This document shows positions 43,839-51,564 of a DNA stretch of 59,759 bases, one piece after another. The notes beneath the pieces are model-generated. The model did not search any database. It was not told the DNA's origin and was given only the letters and a program-made list of their open reading frames with translations. The first letter of the stretch is position 1; each line of letters opens with the position of its first letter. This DNA comes from an uncultured Oscillospiraceae bacterium. GTDB lineage: Bacteria; Bacillota; Clostridia; Oscillospirales; Oscillospiraceae. A program made the translations under genes and the position numbers. The stretch spans positions 1-59,759 of the forward strand of contig CANRHF010000002.1 in NCBI GenBank assembly GCA_947630345.1, read 5' to 3'.

Positions 43839-44573
43839 TCAGACCGGCTGATCCGTCTGGGCCTGCCGCTTGATCAGGCGGAACACCACAATGTACATCA
43901 CAATGACGAACACCGTGAAGATCACGGTAGACAGAGTGGTGCCGGTCATGCAGCAGGAATCGTAAATTCCGTGGAGCAGCACGGCGGCCAGGTAGCCCAA
44001 AATCAGATTGCACCTGCTGCCAAAGGGATCCCCCTGGTTTTCCAGCAGCTTGGCCCGGCCGTAGAACACCCCCATGAACACGGCGAAGCCCATGTGGCCG
44101 GGAATGGCCAACACGGCCCTGGGCAGGGCCACGGACAGGCCGTAACTAAACACATATTTCACGTTTTCAAAGGCGGCGAAGCCCAATGACACAAAGACAG
44201 CGTAGACAATGCCATCAAACCGGAAGTTGAAGTTGGGGTCCCGCCAGGTGCGGCGGTAGAGGAAGAAAAATTTGGTCCCCTCCTCCACAACGGCCACGGT
44301 CAGAAACGCCAGGTAGTAGATATAGTTGGGATCGTCGGCAGCGACGTTGTAATCCAGCATCATCTGTCCGATCTGCTCCAGGACGATGGCCGCCAGGGCC
44401 GCCAGGACGCCGTTTACCACCAGGCTCAGCAGTAGCCTGGGCGGCTCCTTCTCCATCAGGTCCTGGTGGTAGACATAACGCATCAGAAAATACGCCGGCA
44501 GCACCGACGCCAGAAAATAAATGGCGGTCTGGTAGAACATCGGCAGGGCAAAATAGGGGAAAAAGAAAAACAT
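43839..44573 (-). CDS. PrsW-family glutamic-type intramembrane protease
   Basis: A 244-residue membrane protein with about seven hydrophobic helices. The expected catalytic motifs are visible: EEGTKFFFLYR with the two glutamates, FAAFENVKYVF, and a later PGHMGFAVFMG that supplies the conserved His. In Bacillus PrsW makes site-1 cuts in an anti-sigma factor. No sigma or anti-sigma gene is adjacent here, so the target is unknown. AAAGGGAGGG lies upstream of the start, and the gene has its own promoter. Confidence 0.86.
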   Translation of the reverse strand: MFFFFPYFALPMFYQTAIYFLASVLPAYFLMRYVYHQDLMEKEPPRLLLSLVVNGVLAALAAIVLEQIGQMMLDYNVAADDPNYIYYLAFLTVAVVEEGTKFFFLYRRTWRDPNFNFRFDGIVYAVFVSLGFAAFENVKYVFSYGLSVALPRAVLAIPGHMGFAVFMGVFYGRAKLLENQGDPFGSRCNLILGYLAAVLLHGIYDSCCMTGTTLSTVIFTVFVIVMYIVVFRLIKRQAQTDQPV

Positions 44574-44602
44574 GGCGCTCCCTCCCTTTAATTTCTGGGT
44601 CC

Positions 44603-44631
44603 ATCATACCACAGACCGGGGAGAAATACAA
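44603..44631 (-). promoter_or_regulatory. probable extended -10 promoter of the PrsW-like gene
   Basis: On the minus strand TTGTAT (44626-44631), a 17-base spacer ending TGG, and TATGAT (44603-44608). The TGn just before the -10 box makes this an extended -10 promoter. Confidence 0.65.
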
Positions 44632-44662
44632 GAGCGGATCTTTTTCCGGAGCTTCCGGCGCC

Positions 44663-47095
44663 CTATTTTCGCAGATAGCGGGGCTGCCAGCGAGAACGCC
44701 TGCCGAAAAGGCGGCCTGGCGCTTTTGCTCCGCTGCCGGCGGAGCGGAACAGCAGATAGCCGCTTCCAGCCCCCAGGGCCGCCACCGCCCCGCCCCAGAG
44801 TAGCGCAACCGAGATGGCGCCGTTTTCCGGGAGCAGCAGCGGCACGGCCTCCACCGGCAGGATCAGGGCCAGGGGGCGGAACAGCCTGACCCCCAAATAG
44901 GCGTACAGCAGGGATGGCAGCAGCAGCCCCACCGTGGCGGCGAGATACGCCCGTTCCATACGTCCGGCCAGCTTGGAAAATAGGAGCGTGATCACCCCGG
45001 CGCAGAACAGAAGGAGCCACCGGTAGGCGTTCAGCAGCGCCAGCCAGCCGGCGACGGAGCAGTTGAGGGGAAATTCCGGGAGCATGGACAGGTTCCGCAC
45101 CGGGGCGGCCCAGGCGGAGGCGGAAAAACGGGTCGCCAGGGCGTACAGCTCCCGGCCATAGACCGCCCCGGCGACAAATCCGGAAGCCATCGCCGCCAGC
45201 AGCAGCTTCCGGCGGAGCAGCACACCCCTGCCCTGGGCCGTGGAATGGAGCAGGGCGGTCATGCCGGACTGGCCCTCATAGGCCATGCTCCCCGCCAGGA
45301 GCAAGATCAGCGCCAGCAGCGCCGCCGTCGCCGCCCGGTGCTGGTTGTTTTGGGCCCCGGGGCCGTACACGCTTTCAAAGGGGATCTCGTCTAAGAGCCA
45401 GGGGGTAAAGCCCTTCTCGGACCCAAGGGTGGTCAGTTCTTGGGCCCGAGTCCGCACCAGCTCCAGTCCCTCCAGGCTGGTCTTTGCCGTGGAGGAATCT
45501 TGAGCATATTCGGCCAATTGAGCGTAGTCCATCTCCCCGGCCTCATAGGCGGCTTTGGCAGTCTCATAAGCCGCCAGCTTTTCCTCCAGCTCCGCCTGTG
45601 CCGCGTCCATCCGGGAAAAGGTGTCCTGGGTGATCTCCCCGGCGAACAGGGCGGTATACTGCCGGGCCACCCGCTCCGCCGCGGTGGCGATGGGAACGCT
45701 GACGGTATACGTCAAGGTCCCGGTCACATAGATCAGAAGCCCGGCAATCACGATCCCCTTCTGGACCCACAGGGTCTTGTGCAGCTCCATCCCCAGAAGC
45801 CCCAGGCGGGTCAGCCCCTTGTCCGTGATTCGGTTGATCCCCATGGCCATCCTGCCCAGTAAATCCCGCCCGGCGGCGGGCTTTTTTCGGCATTGGACAG
45901 CGACGCACCCCGCCGCCGCCCCCAGGCAAAGGGGCAGCAACGCCAGCTGGGAGATGCCCCGAATCCCCAAGGGGAAGCCGAAAACATCGATATTCAGGTA
46001 GTTGGTATACAGGTCGGACAGGCTGATGTAGGTGAAAAGGTTGAAGTATTTCAGCAAATTCCAGAGACTTTGCACCGGCAAAAGGGTGTAAAATCCGTAC
46101 TCCGCCGCCAGCGCCCCCGCCGCCACCACGATGGCGTATTTTGCGTTGCTCACCGCCGAGAGCAGCAGCCACAGCAGCAGCCCCGTAAAATAGGCGGCGG
46201 CGATCCGCAGCAGCAGGAAGCGGACCAGGAAGCCCCCCACCGTCCAGAGGGCCGGGAGCCTGCCCAGGGCCTCCACCGACTGGGCCGCCCGGCCCAGGTC
46301 CCCCAGTCCCCCATAGAGGGAAAAACCCAAAACCAGGTCGGCGCCGTAGAACAGCATCACAGCCCAGGCCGCCGACAGCAGCAAAATCCCCGCCCGGTTG
46401 ATTGCCAGCCGCAGCCGCCCCCAGGCGGTGGCGTGGATCACGCTCCACAGCCCCGTCTTCCGCTCCTCTAAAAAGGCCAGGCAGATCAGGAGCAGCGCCG
46501 TCAGGAGCAGGTAATCGGTGAGCCGGAAGGAGAGCAGCGCCTCCACCGCCCCGTCGGCCCCCAGGGTCAGCTCCACCCCCTCCAGCTTTTCAAATTCCTC
46601 CGCCGTTTTTAAAATGTTGCGGCCGCTGAAGCTCCCCGCGTCGTTAAAAAGGGAAAAGGCCAGCATTTTCTCCTTGTTCTCCTGGACACTAGCCAGATAC
46701 GCCCCATAGCCATGCAAATACCCGATCCGCGGCAGCAGATTGTTCACCGCCACATAGTCCAGGCGTTCGTCCTCAGTGGCGTCATCGCCGCTGACCCGGT
46801 GGGAAAGCGCCTCCTTCCGCTCCTCTAACCTTGCGGCGGCCTCCTCCAAAGGCAGGTCCTTCACCCGGTTCAGCCACTCCAAGTACCGCCCGTAAGCCGC
46901 TTTTCCATCCACCGTCTCCTCCGGCAGGGAGAAGCTGCCGTCAAATACCACCACCCCGCCGCTGGGAAGGGTCAGGTCCAGCCCATAGTCCTTTCCCCCC
47001 TGTTCCCGGAGGAACAAAAACCCGTTTGCCGCCAGGAGCAGCGCCAATAACAGCAGCAGCCGGCGGTTGGAGAAAATCCGGAACAGTTCTCCCAT
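44663..47095 (-). CDS. large ABC-2-type permease with two membrane halves
   Basis: An 810-residue protein that looks like two permeases in one chain. Each half starts with one helix, then a charged extracytoplasmic domain (about residues 30-190 and 465-585), then around five more helices. The two outer domains are helical and rich in E/A/K. Each half has a short loop motif of the type EERKTGLWSVIHATAWGR and YEGQSGMTALLHSTAQGR, so the duplication is visible in sequence. It is encoded directly after the ATPase and is probably its partner in exporting or resisting a peptide or lipid. Substrate unknown. Confidence 0.78.
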   Translation of the reverse strand: MGELFRIFSNRRLLLLLALLLAANGFLFLREQGGKDYGLDLTLPSGGVVVFDGSFSLPEETVDGKAAYGRYLEWLNRVKDLPLEEAAARLEERKEALSHRVSGDDATEDERLDYVAVNNLLPRIGYLHGYGAYLASVQENKEKMLAFSLFNDAGSFSGRNILKTAEEFEKLEGVELTLGADGAVEALLSFRLTDYLLLTALLLICLAFLEERKTGLWSVIHATAWGRLRLAINRAGILLLSAAWAVMLFYGADLVLGFSLYGGLGDLGRAAQSVEALGRLPALWTVGGFLVRFLLLRIAAAYFTGLLLWLLLSAVSNAKYAIVVAAGALAAEYGFYTLLPVQSLWNLLKYFNLFTYISLSDLYTNYLNIDVFGFPLGIRGISQLALLPLCLGAAAGCVAVQCRKKPAAGRDLLGRMAMGINRITDKGLTRLGLLGMELHKTLWVQKGIVIAGLLIYVTGTLTYTVSVPIATAAERVARQYTALFAGEITQDTFSRMDAAQAELEEKLAAYETAKAAYEAGEMDYAQLAEYAQDSSTAKTSLEGLELVRTRAQELTTLGSEKGFTPWLLDEIPFESVYGPGAQNNQHRAATAALLALILLLAGSMAYEGQSGMTALLHSTAQGRGVLLRRKLLLAAMASGFVAGAVYGRELYALATRFSASAWAAPVRNLSMLPEFPLNCSVAGWLALLNAYRWLLLFCAGVITLLFSKLAGRMERAYLAATVGLLLPSLLYAYLGVRLFRPLALILPVEAVPLLLPENGAISVALLWGGAVAALGAGSGYLLFRSAGSGAKAPGRLFGRRSRWQPRYLRK

Positions 47096-47096
47096 G

Positions 47097-47960
47097 TCAC
47101 TCCCCCAAATAGTACAGGTACACGTCCTCCAGCGTCAGGTGATCCGGCACAAACTCGCCGACGGGCGGGAGCTTGTCCCCCACCACCCGGACCCAGGTCT
47201 CCCCGTACCGCTGGAACACGTTGCCCACCTTGTACCGCTCCTGCATCCACTCCAATTCGTAGGGTTCGCAGGGCAGCTCCTTGACCTTGCTTGCCACGCT
47301 CTCCAGCAGGCCCGCCGGGGTGTCCAGGCCCACCACCCTTCCCCGCTTCATCATCAATATTTCGTCGGAGATGGATTCAATGTCGCTGACGATGTGGGTA
47401 GCCAGCAGAATGATCCGCCGGCGGGACATGGAGGAGATGAAATTCCGGATGCGGATCCGCTCCTTGGGGTCCAGACCGGCGGTGGGCTCGTCCAGGATCA
47501 CCACCTTGGGGTTGCCCAGCAGGGCCTGGGCCAGCAGCACCCGCTGCTTCATGCCCCCGGAGAAGCCCCCCAGCTTCTTGTGCCGCACGTCGGTCAGGTT
47601 GGTGACTTCCAGAAGCCGCTCGATCTCCCGGCTGGCCCGGCGCTTGGGGATGGCCTTTAGATCGGCCATATAGGACAGGAAGGTCTGGGCGGTCATGTGG
47701 TCGTAGCAGCCCTGCTGCTGGGGCATATAGCCCAGGACTCGGCGGAAGCGGGGACCCAGCCGCAGAATATCCACCCCATTGAACAGGATCTGCCCCCCGG
47801 TGCGGGCAATGTTGTCCGTCAGCAGGTTCATCATGGTGCTTTTCCCTGCGCCGTTGGCCCCCAGGATGCCGTAGACGCCCTCGGTGAAGGTGATGCTGAC
47901 CCGGTCCAGAGCGGTAAAATTCCCGTATTTTTTGGTCAGGTTCCGCAGCTCCAGCTTCAT
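47097..47960 (-). CDS. ABC transporter ATP-binding protein
   Basis: A 287-residue ATPase. Walker A is GANGAGKSTMMNLL, the signature is FSGGMKQRVLLAQALLG, and Walker B is VVILDEPTAGLDP, followed by the H-loop LLATHIVSD. The C-terminal ~60 residues extend beyond the core, as in BcrA/NatA-type exporters. GAGG sits seven bases upstream of the start. It is nine bases downstream of the lipoprotein gene and one base upstream of the permease gene, so the three form one transcription unit. Confidence 0.92.
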   Translation of the reverse strand: MKLELRNLTKKYGNFTALDRVSITFTEGVYGILGANGAGKSTMMNLLTDNIARTGGQILFNGVDILRLGPRFRRVLGYMPQQQGCYDHMTAQTFLSYMADLKAIPKRRASREIERLLEVTNLTDVRHKKLGGFSGGMKQRVLLAQALLGNPKVVILDEPTAGLDPKERIRIRNFISSMSRRRIILLATHIVSDIESISDEILMMKRGRVVGLDTPAGLLESVASKVKELPCEPYELEWMQERYKVGNVFQRYGETWVRVVGDKLPPVGEFVPDHLTLEDVYLYYLGE

Positions 47961-47969
47961 AAGGCCGCC

Positions 47970-49361
47970 TCAGTGGTCAAATTCCATGATCTGGGTGATT
48001 TCCCCCGTCTCCAGATCCAGGCAGCACAGGAGGTTGTGCTCCTCCTTCTGCTCGCCGCTGACGGTGAAGTTCCCCTGGGTAATGGGGCCGTTGTCCGTGA
48101 CGATCCCCGCGTCCGCCAGGAAATACAATTGGCTGCCGGACTGGAACAAGAGAAAATACCCCAACGCCTCCCGGTCCTCCAGCAGGCCCGTCAGGGGCAG
48201 GGACTTGAGAAGCTTCCCCGTCAGATCGTAGACAAAAATGGTGTCCCCGCCGGCGCGCTGGGGGGAGCCCACCGCCAGCTCCTTGGTAAAGTAATCCAGG
48301 GCCGGGCCGTCGTTGAGCAGGCACATATAGTCGTCGGAGAAGATGGCGGTGCCGTAAGTAGCCTGGGCGGTGGTGTCCGCCAGCTTTTCATATTCTCCCG
48401 TCTCCAGGCTGCACCGCCACATGCCGTTCTGGGAGAGGAAAAAGTAGATGTACCCATCCAGGACGTACCACTGGTCCACATCCTCCGAAGAACTCAGGGT
48501 GAAGGAGGTGACGTTCGACGCCTCCTTCCCGAATTCCCAGGGGCCCACCACGTCGGTGGTGGGGGTGACCCAGACCTGCTTGACTTCTTTGGTATTCACA
48601 TTATAGGAAAACAGGGTGTCCCGCTGGGCCCCGTCCTCCTGCTCGGTGTTCACCATGAAGTACACAAAGTCCCCGTCGGCCCAGAGCGTGTAGCTGGGCT
48701 CCTTGCCCGTCATGGTGATGACGTGGCCCGTGAAGCCTCCAAAGTTTTCCAGGCCCTCCGGCGTCTCCTGGGGCTTGGCCTCCTCGCCCCAGATGGCCTC
48801 CGCTTTCTGGATATCCTCCCCCAGGGGCACCCGGTAGAGGACGTCGCTGTACACAAAGTACACCGAGCCCCGGTGGCAGATGGGCGCGGTGGTATAAACC
48901 GAGTTGTCGCCGTCCACCTCGAAGTCCAGCTCCTGGACCTTGTTCCGGCCGGTGCAGTCCTGATTCACGGAGAAGACCCGCCGGCCGTAGTCCTCCCGGA
49001 CGCCGTTTACAATGGCGTAGTCGTCGGTGGTGTAAAAGAGCTTGTCCTCGGAGGGCCAGAGGGTATCGGCGTTGATGGCGGCGTTGCAGGTGTTGTCATT
49101 GTGCTGACAGTCCGGCTTGGCGCAGACCACGGTGGCGGTCATGGTGGCCTTCTCTAAGTAGTACAGCGGGCCGTACTCAAAGTAGAACCCATCCTCCGTC
49201 TCGCAGAAGGTGGTCAGCCAGAGGCCGAAGCCCTGGGCCTGGTGCATATTTTTCTGAAATTCCTCCCCGCCGCCTGTCTGGGCGGCGGGGCTGCCGTTAC
49301 AGGCCGCCAGAGTCATGGTCAGCAGCGCCGCCAGCAGGGCGGCGAACATTCTCTTTTTCAT
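47970..49361 (-). CDS. lipoprotein, probable beta-propeller (DUF5050-like)
   Basis: A 463-residue exported protein. The signal peptide MKKRMFAALLAALLTMTLAAC ends in the lipobox LAAC. The mature protein is made of repeated strand-turn units (such as GDFVYFMVNTE, DGYIYFFLSQN), which suggests a beta-propeller. A Cys-rich motif CAKPDCQHNDNTC near residue 80 is typical of a lipoprotein group common in gut Clostridia. GGAGG lies upstream, immediately after a terminator hairpin. As the first gene before the ABC exporter it may be a surface sensor or substrate receptor. Function unknown. Confidence 0.82.
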   Translation of the reverse strand: MKKRMFAALLAALLTMTLAACNGSPAAQTGGGEEFQKNMHQAQGFGLWLTTFCETEDGFYFEYGPLYYLEKATMTATVVCAKPDCQHNDNTCNAAINADTLWPSEDKLFYTTDDYAIVNGVREDYGRRVFSVNQDCTGRNKVQELDFEVDGDNSVYTTAPICHRGSVYFVYSDVLYRVPLGEDIQKAEAIWGEEAKPQETPEGLENFGGFTGHVITMTGKEPSYTLWADGDFVYFMVNTEQEDGAQRDTLFSYNVNTKEVKQVWVTPTTDVVGPWEFGKEASNVTSFTLSSSEDVDQWYVLDGYIYFFLSQNGMWRCSLETGEYEKLADTTAQATYGTAIFSDDYMCLLNDGPALDYFTKELAVGSPQRAGGDTIFVYDLTGKLLKSLPLTGLLEDREALGYFLLFQSGSQLYFLADAGIVTDNGPITQGNFTVSGEQKEEHNLLCCLDLETGEITQIMEFDH

Positions 49362-49373
49362 ATTATTACCTCC

Positions 49374-49417
49374 AAAAAATGATCGTGTCGGTGATATTTC
49401 GCCAGCACGATCATTTT
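49374..49417 (-). terminator. 12-bp hairpin terminator overlapping the lipoprotein-ABC promoter
   Basis: Stem AAAATGATCGTG/CACGATCATTTT with an 18-base loop, followed on the minus strand by a T-run and then the lipoprotein ribosome site. It should stop transcripts coming from the kinase gene. Its 5' arm overlaps the predicted -10 and start site of the next promoter, so transcripts begun there would lack part of the arm. Confidence 0.7.
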
Positions 49418-49445
49418 ATAGGGGGAATCTAACTTTTTTCTAACA
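49413..49445 (-). promoter_or_regulatory. response-regulator box and promoter of the lipoprotein-ABC operon
   Basis: The minus strand reads TG-TTAGAA-AAAAG-TTAGAT-TCCCCCTA-TAAAAT. A direct repeat with an 11-base period sits eight bases before the -10 box, in place of a -35. The identical layout stands before the response regulator gene. The box lies within the last codons of the kinase gene and just past its stop. Confidence 0.75.
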
Positions 49446-50673
49446 ATTCCCCCGGTTCGCAGGAAAAATTCGCGATGACCTCCGCCCCGCCGCCGGGGCC
49501 GTTGCGCAAAAGCAGGCTGCCCCCGTGCTTTTCGCAGAGGGTGCGGCAGATGTGGAGCCCCAGACCGAAGTGGTAGCTCCCCAGCTCCTGCTCCCCGCAG
49601 TAATAGGGCTTGGTGGCGGAGAGCAGCTCCTTGGGGGAGAAGCCCTTGCCGTCGTCGGCCACCCGGAGGGTTAGCAGCGGCCCTTCCAGGGTCAGTTCCA
49701 AGGTAATTTTGGACTTGGCGAAGCGCAGGGCGTTGCCCAGCAGATTTTCAAACACCTGATTCACCGCGGCGGGGTCGATGGTCAGGGTGTCGGCGGAAAT
49801 GGGGGCGCTGAACGTGCATTCCAGGCCCTTCCCGCCGCTCAGGAGCTTCGCCGTCTCCTCCATGCCGGAGACCACGTCCCTCGTGGGGACCCGCTCCCGC
49901 CGGATGGTCAGATCCGCGATCCCCTGGGCCGTGTTCATGCTGCCCACAAACTGCTCCAGCCGGGCGACCTGGGCGGACATGGTCCGGACGGTCTCCAGCA
50001 CCTCCTGGTCCGACAGCTTTCCCGCGGGCAGGTATTTTTCCAGCAGCTCCGTGTACCCTTTCAGCACGGCAATGGGGGTGCGAAGGTCGTGGGTATAGGC
50101 GTCGTTGAGCTGCCGCCGCTCGTCCAGCAGGTGGAGCAGCTGCCGGTTGTTCCCGTCCAGAGCGGAGCGCATTTTCTCAAACGCGCCGCAGAGCCGGGCC
50201 ATTTCGTCCTGGCCTTCATAGTCCAATGAGAAGTCCAGCTCGCTGTTGGCGATCTTGTCCGAGGCGGCCTCCAGCATGGTCAGGGGCTTTTTCACCTTGG
50301 AGCGGTAGAACACCATCACCGCCAGCAGCAGCAGCGCCGAATAAATAGCCACCGGCCCGAACCGGGCCAGCAGCGACCAGGAGCGGTAGAGCCGGTAGGC
50401 GCCGGTGGAGAGCTTGGTCTGCTCCCCCCAGCCCTGCCAGATCACCACATCTACGGTGTCCAGGCTCTCACTGGCCACCATATCCCCGAAATCCAAAGGT
50501 TGTGCTTCGTCATACCGGAGCTGGATCTGAGCCATTTCCCCATAGGTGAAGCTGGTCACATGGTTGGCCAAATACGCCGCCCCCAACAGTCCCGCCGCCG
50601 CCAGCAACAGAAACGCAAACCAAATGGGGATGCTGCGGTACCACCGCCGAATTTTGCTTATGATTTTACCCAT
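49429..50673 (-). CDS. sensor histidine kinase
   Basis: A 414-residue membrane kinase. Two transmembrane helices (about residues 17-35 and 105-125) flank a sensor domain of about 70 residues. A HAMP-like segment follows, then the H-box YTHDLRTPIAVLKGY with the phospho-accepting His. The N-box is VFENLLGNALRFAKS, the G1 motif DDGKGFS, and the G2 motif GLGLHICRTL. Its start overlaps the regulator stop. The class (HisKA with medium sensor loop) resembles VanS/PhoR types; the signal is unknown, possibly the substrate of the neighbouring exporter. Confidence 0.92.
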   Translation of the reverse strand: MGKIISKIRRWYRSIPIWFAFLLLAAAGLLGAAYLANHVTSFTYGEMAQIQLRYDEAQPLDFGDMVASESLDTVDVVIWQGWGEQTKLSTGAYRLYRSWSLLARFGPVAIYSALLLLAVMVFYRSKVKKPLTMLEAASDKIANSELDFSLDYEGQDEMARLCGAFEKMRSALDGNNRQLLHLLDERRQLNDAYTHDLRTPIAVLKGYTELLEKYLPAGKLSDQEVLETVRTMSAQVARLEQFVGSMNTAQGIADLTIRRERVPTRDVVSGMEETAKLLSGGKGLECTFSAPISADTLTIDPAAVNQVFENLLGNALRFAKSKITLELTLEGPLLTLRVADDGKGFSPKELLSATKPYYCGEQELGSYHFGLGLHICRTLCEKHGGSLLLRNGPGGGAEVIANFSCEPGELLEKS

Positions 50674-51338
50674 TTATATCCGCTCCCCCAGACCGTCTGA
50701 ATATAGGGCTTGCAGCCCGCCTGAGCCAGCTTGGCCCGGATGCGGCTGATATGCTCCATGATCACGTTTTCGTCGGTGTCGCTGTCCAGCTCCCAGATAT
50801 GCTCAAAAATGCGCTCCTTGCTGAATAGCTGGCCCGGATATGCCGACAGCAGCTCCACAATGGCAAATTCCTTGGGCTTCAGGGGGATCGGCTTTCCCTG
50901 AAAGCGGACCTCCCGGGCGGTATAGTCGATGGCGAAGCTTCCGTCGAACCAGACCCGGTGGGACGTGCCCGCCCGCCGCTCCTCCCGCCGGAGATGGGCC
51001 TCCACCCGGGCGCCCAGCTCGTCGATAGAGAAGGGCTTGAGAATATAGTCGTCGCCCCCGGCGGCGAAGCCCGCCAGCTTGTCCGGGTCCTCCACCCGGG
51101 CGGTGAGGAACAAAATGGGGCAGGAGACGTACTCCCGAATCCGGCGGCAGACCTCGATCCCGTCTAAGTCCGGCATATTCACGTCCAGCAGAATCAGATC
51201 CGGCTGTTTTCCCGCCTTTTCGATGCCGGACCGGCCGTTTTCCGCCAGCATGACGCTGTACCCGTTCAGCTCAAAATACCGACGGAGCATCACGCCCATA
51301 TCATGCTCGTCGTCAATGATCAAAATCGTTTTGCCCAT
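50658..51338 (-). CDS. OmpR/PhoB-family response regulator
   Basis: A 226-residue regulator. The receiver domain has the acidic pair DDEHD, the phosphorylation site in LILLDVNMPDLDG, a conserved T in FLTARVEDPDKLAG and the Lys in YILKPFS. A winged-helix DNA-binding domain follows (residues ~130-225), with VELLSAYPGQLFSKERI and a GSGYKW ending. GGAGG lies eight bases upstream. It should bind the direct repeat found before its own gene and again before the lipoprotein-ABC genes. Confidence 0.94.
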   Translation of the reverse strand: MGKTILIIDDEHDMGVMLRRYFELNGYSVMLAENGRSGIEKAGKQPDLILLDVNMPDLDGIEVCRRIREYVSCPILFLTARVEDPDKLAGFAAGGDDYILKPFSIDELGARVEAHLRREERRAGTSHRVWFDGSFAIDYTAREVRFQGKPIPLKPKEFAIVELLSAYPGQLFSKERIFEHIWELDSDTDENVIMEHISRIRAKLAQAGCKPYIQTVWGSGYKWVKS

Positions 51339-51359
51339 GCGGCATCCCTCCCCATTGTG

Positions 51360-51392
51360 ATTGTAAAGGGAAATTCTAACTTTTTTCTAACA
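51360..51392 (-). promoter_or_regulatory. response-regulator box and promoter of the regulator-kinase operon
   Basis: The minus strand reads TG-TTAGAA-AAAAG-TTAGAA-TTTCCCTT-TACAAT. The two TTAGAA half-sites are 11 bases apart, the spacing used by OmpR-type dimers. They end eight bases before the -10, where a -35 would normally be. The start codon follows about 20 bases after the -10. Confidence 0.75.
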
Positions 51393-51518
51393 CTGTCCAT
51401 CAGGATGGGCATTTTTCTCAAAAAATAATCCGCTGCCGCCATTTTGGGCGGCTTTTGTCCATTGTATGCCATTCTGGGGAGAATTACAATGCCTTGCGGG
51501 GGGTTCCCCACCGGCAAA

Positions 51519-51548
51519 CGCCCCCGGAAGCGTGTAGCTCCGGGGGCG
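51519..51548 (-). terminator. GC-rich hairpin after the pullulanase gene
   Basis: A stem of 12 pairs, CGCCCCCGGAGC/GCTTCCGGGGGCG on the minus strand with one bulged base, followed by TTTGCC. It lies 17 bases after the pullulanase stop. The U-run is short, so efficiency may be moderate. Confidence 0.6.
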
Positions 51549-51564
51549 CGAAGGGTGTGGGGAA

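Noticed and set aside
44640-44662. CCGGA/TCCGG hairpin as terminator of the ABC permease gene
   Set aside because: On the minus strand it is followed by an A-run, not a T-run; the stem is only five pairs.
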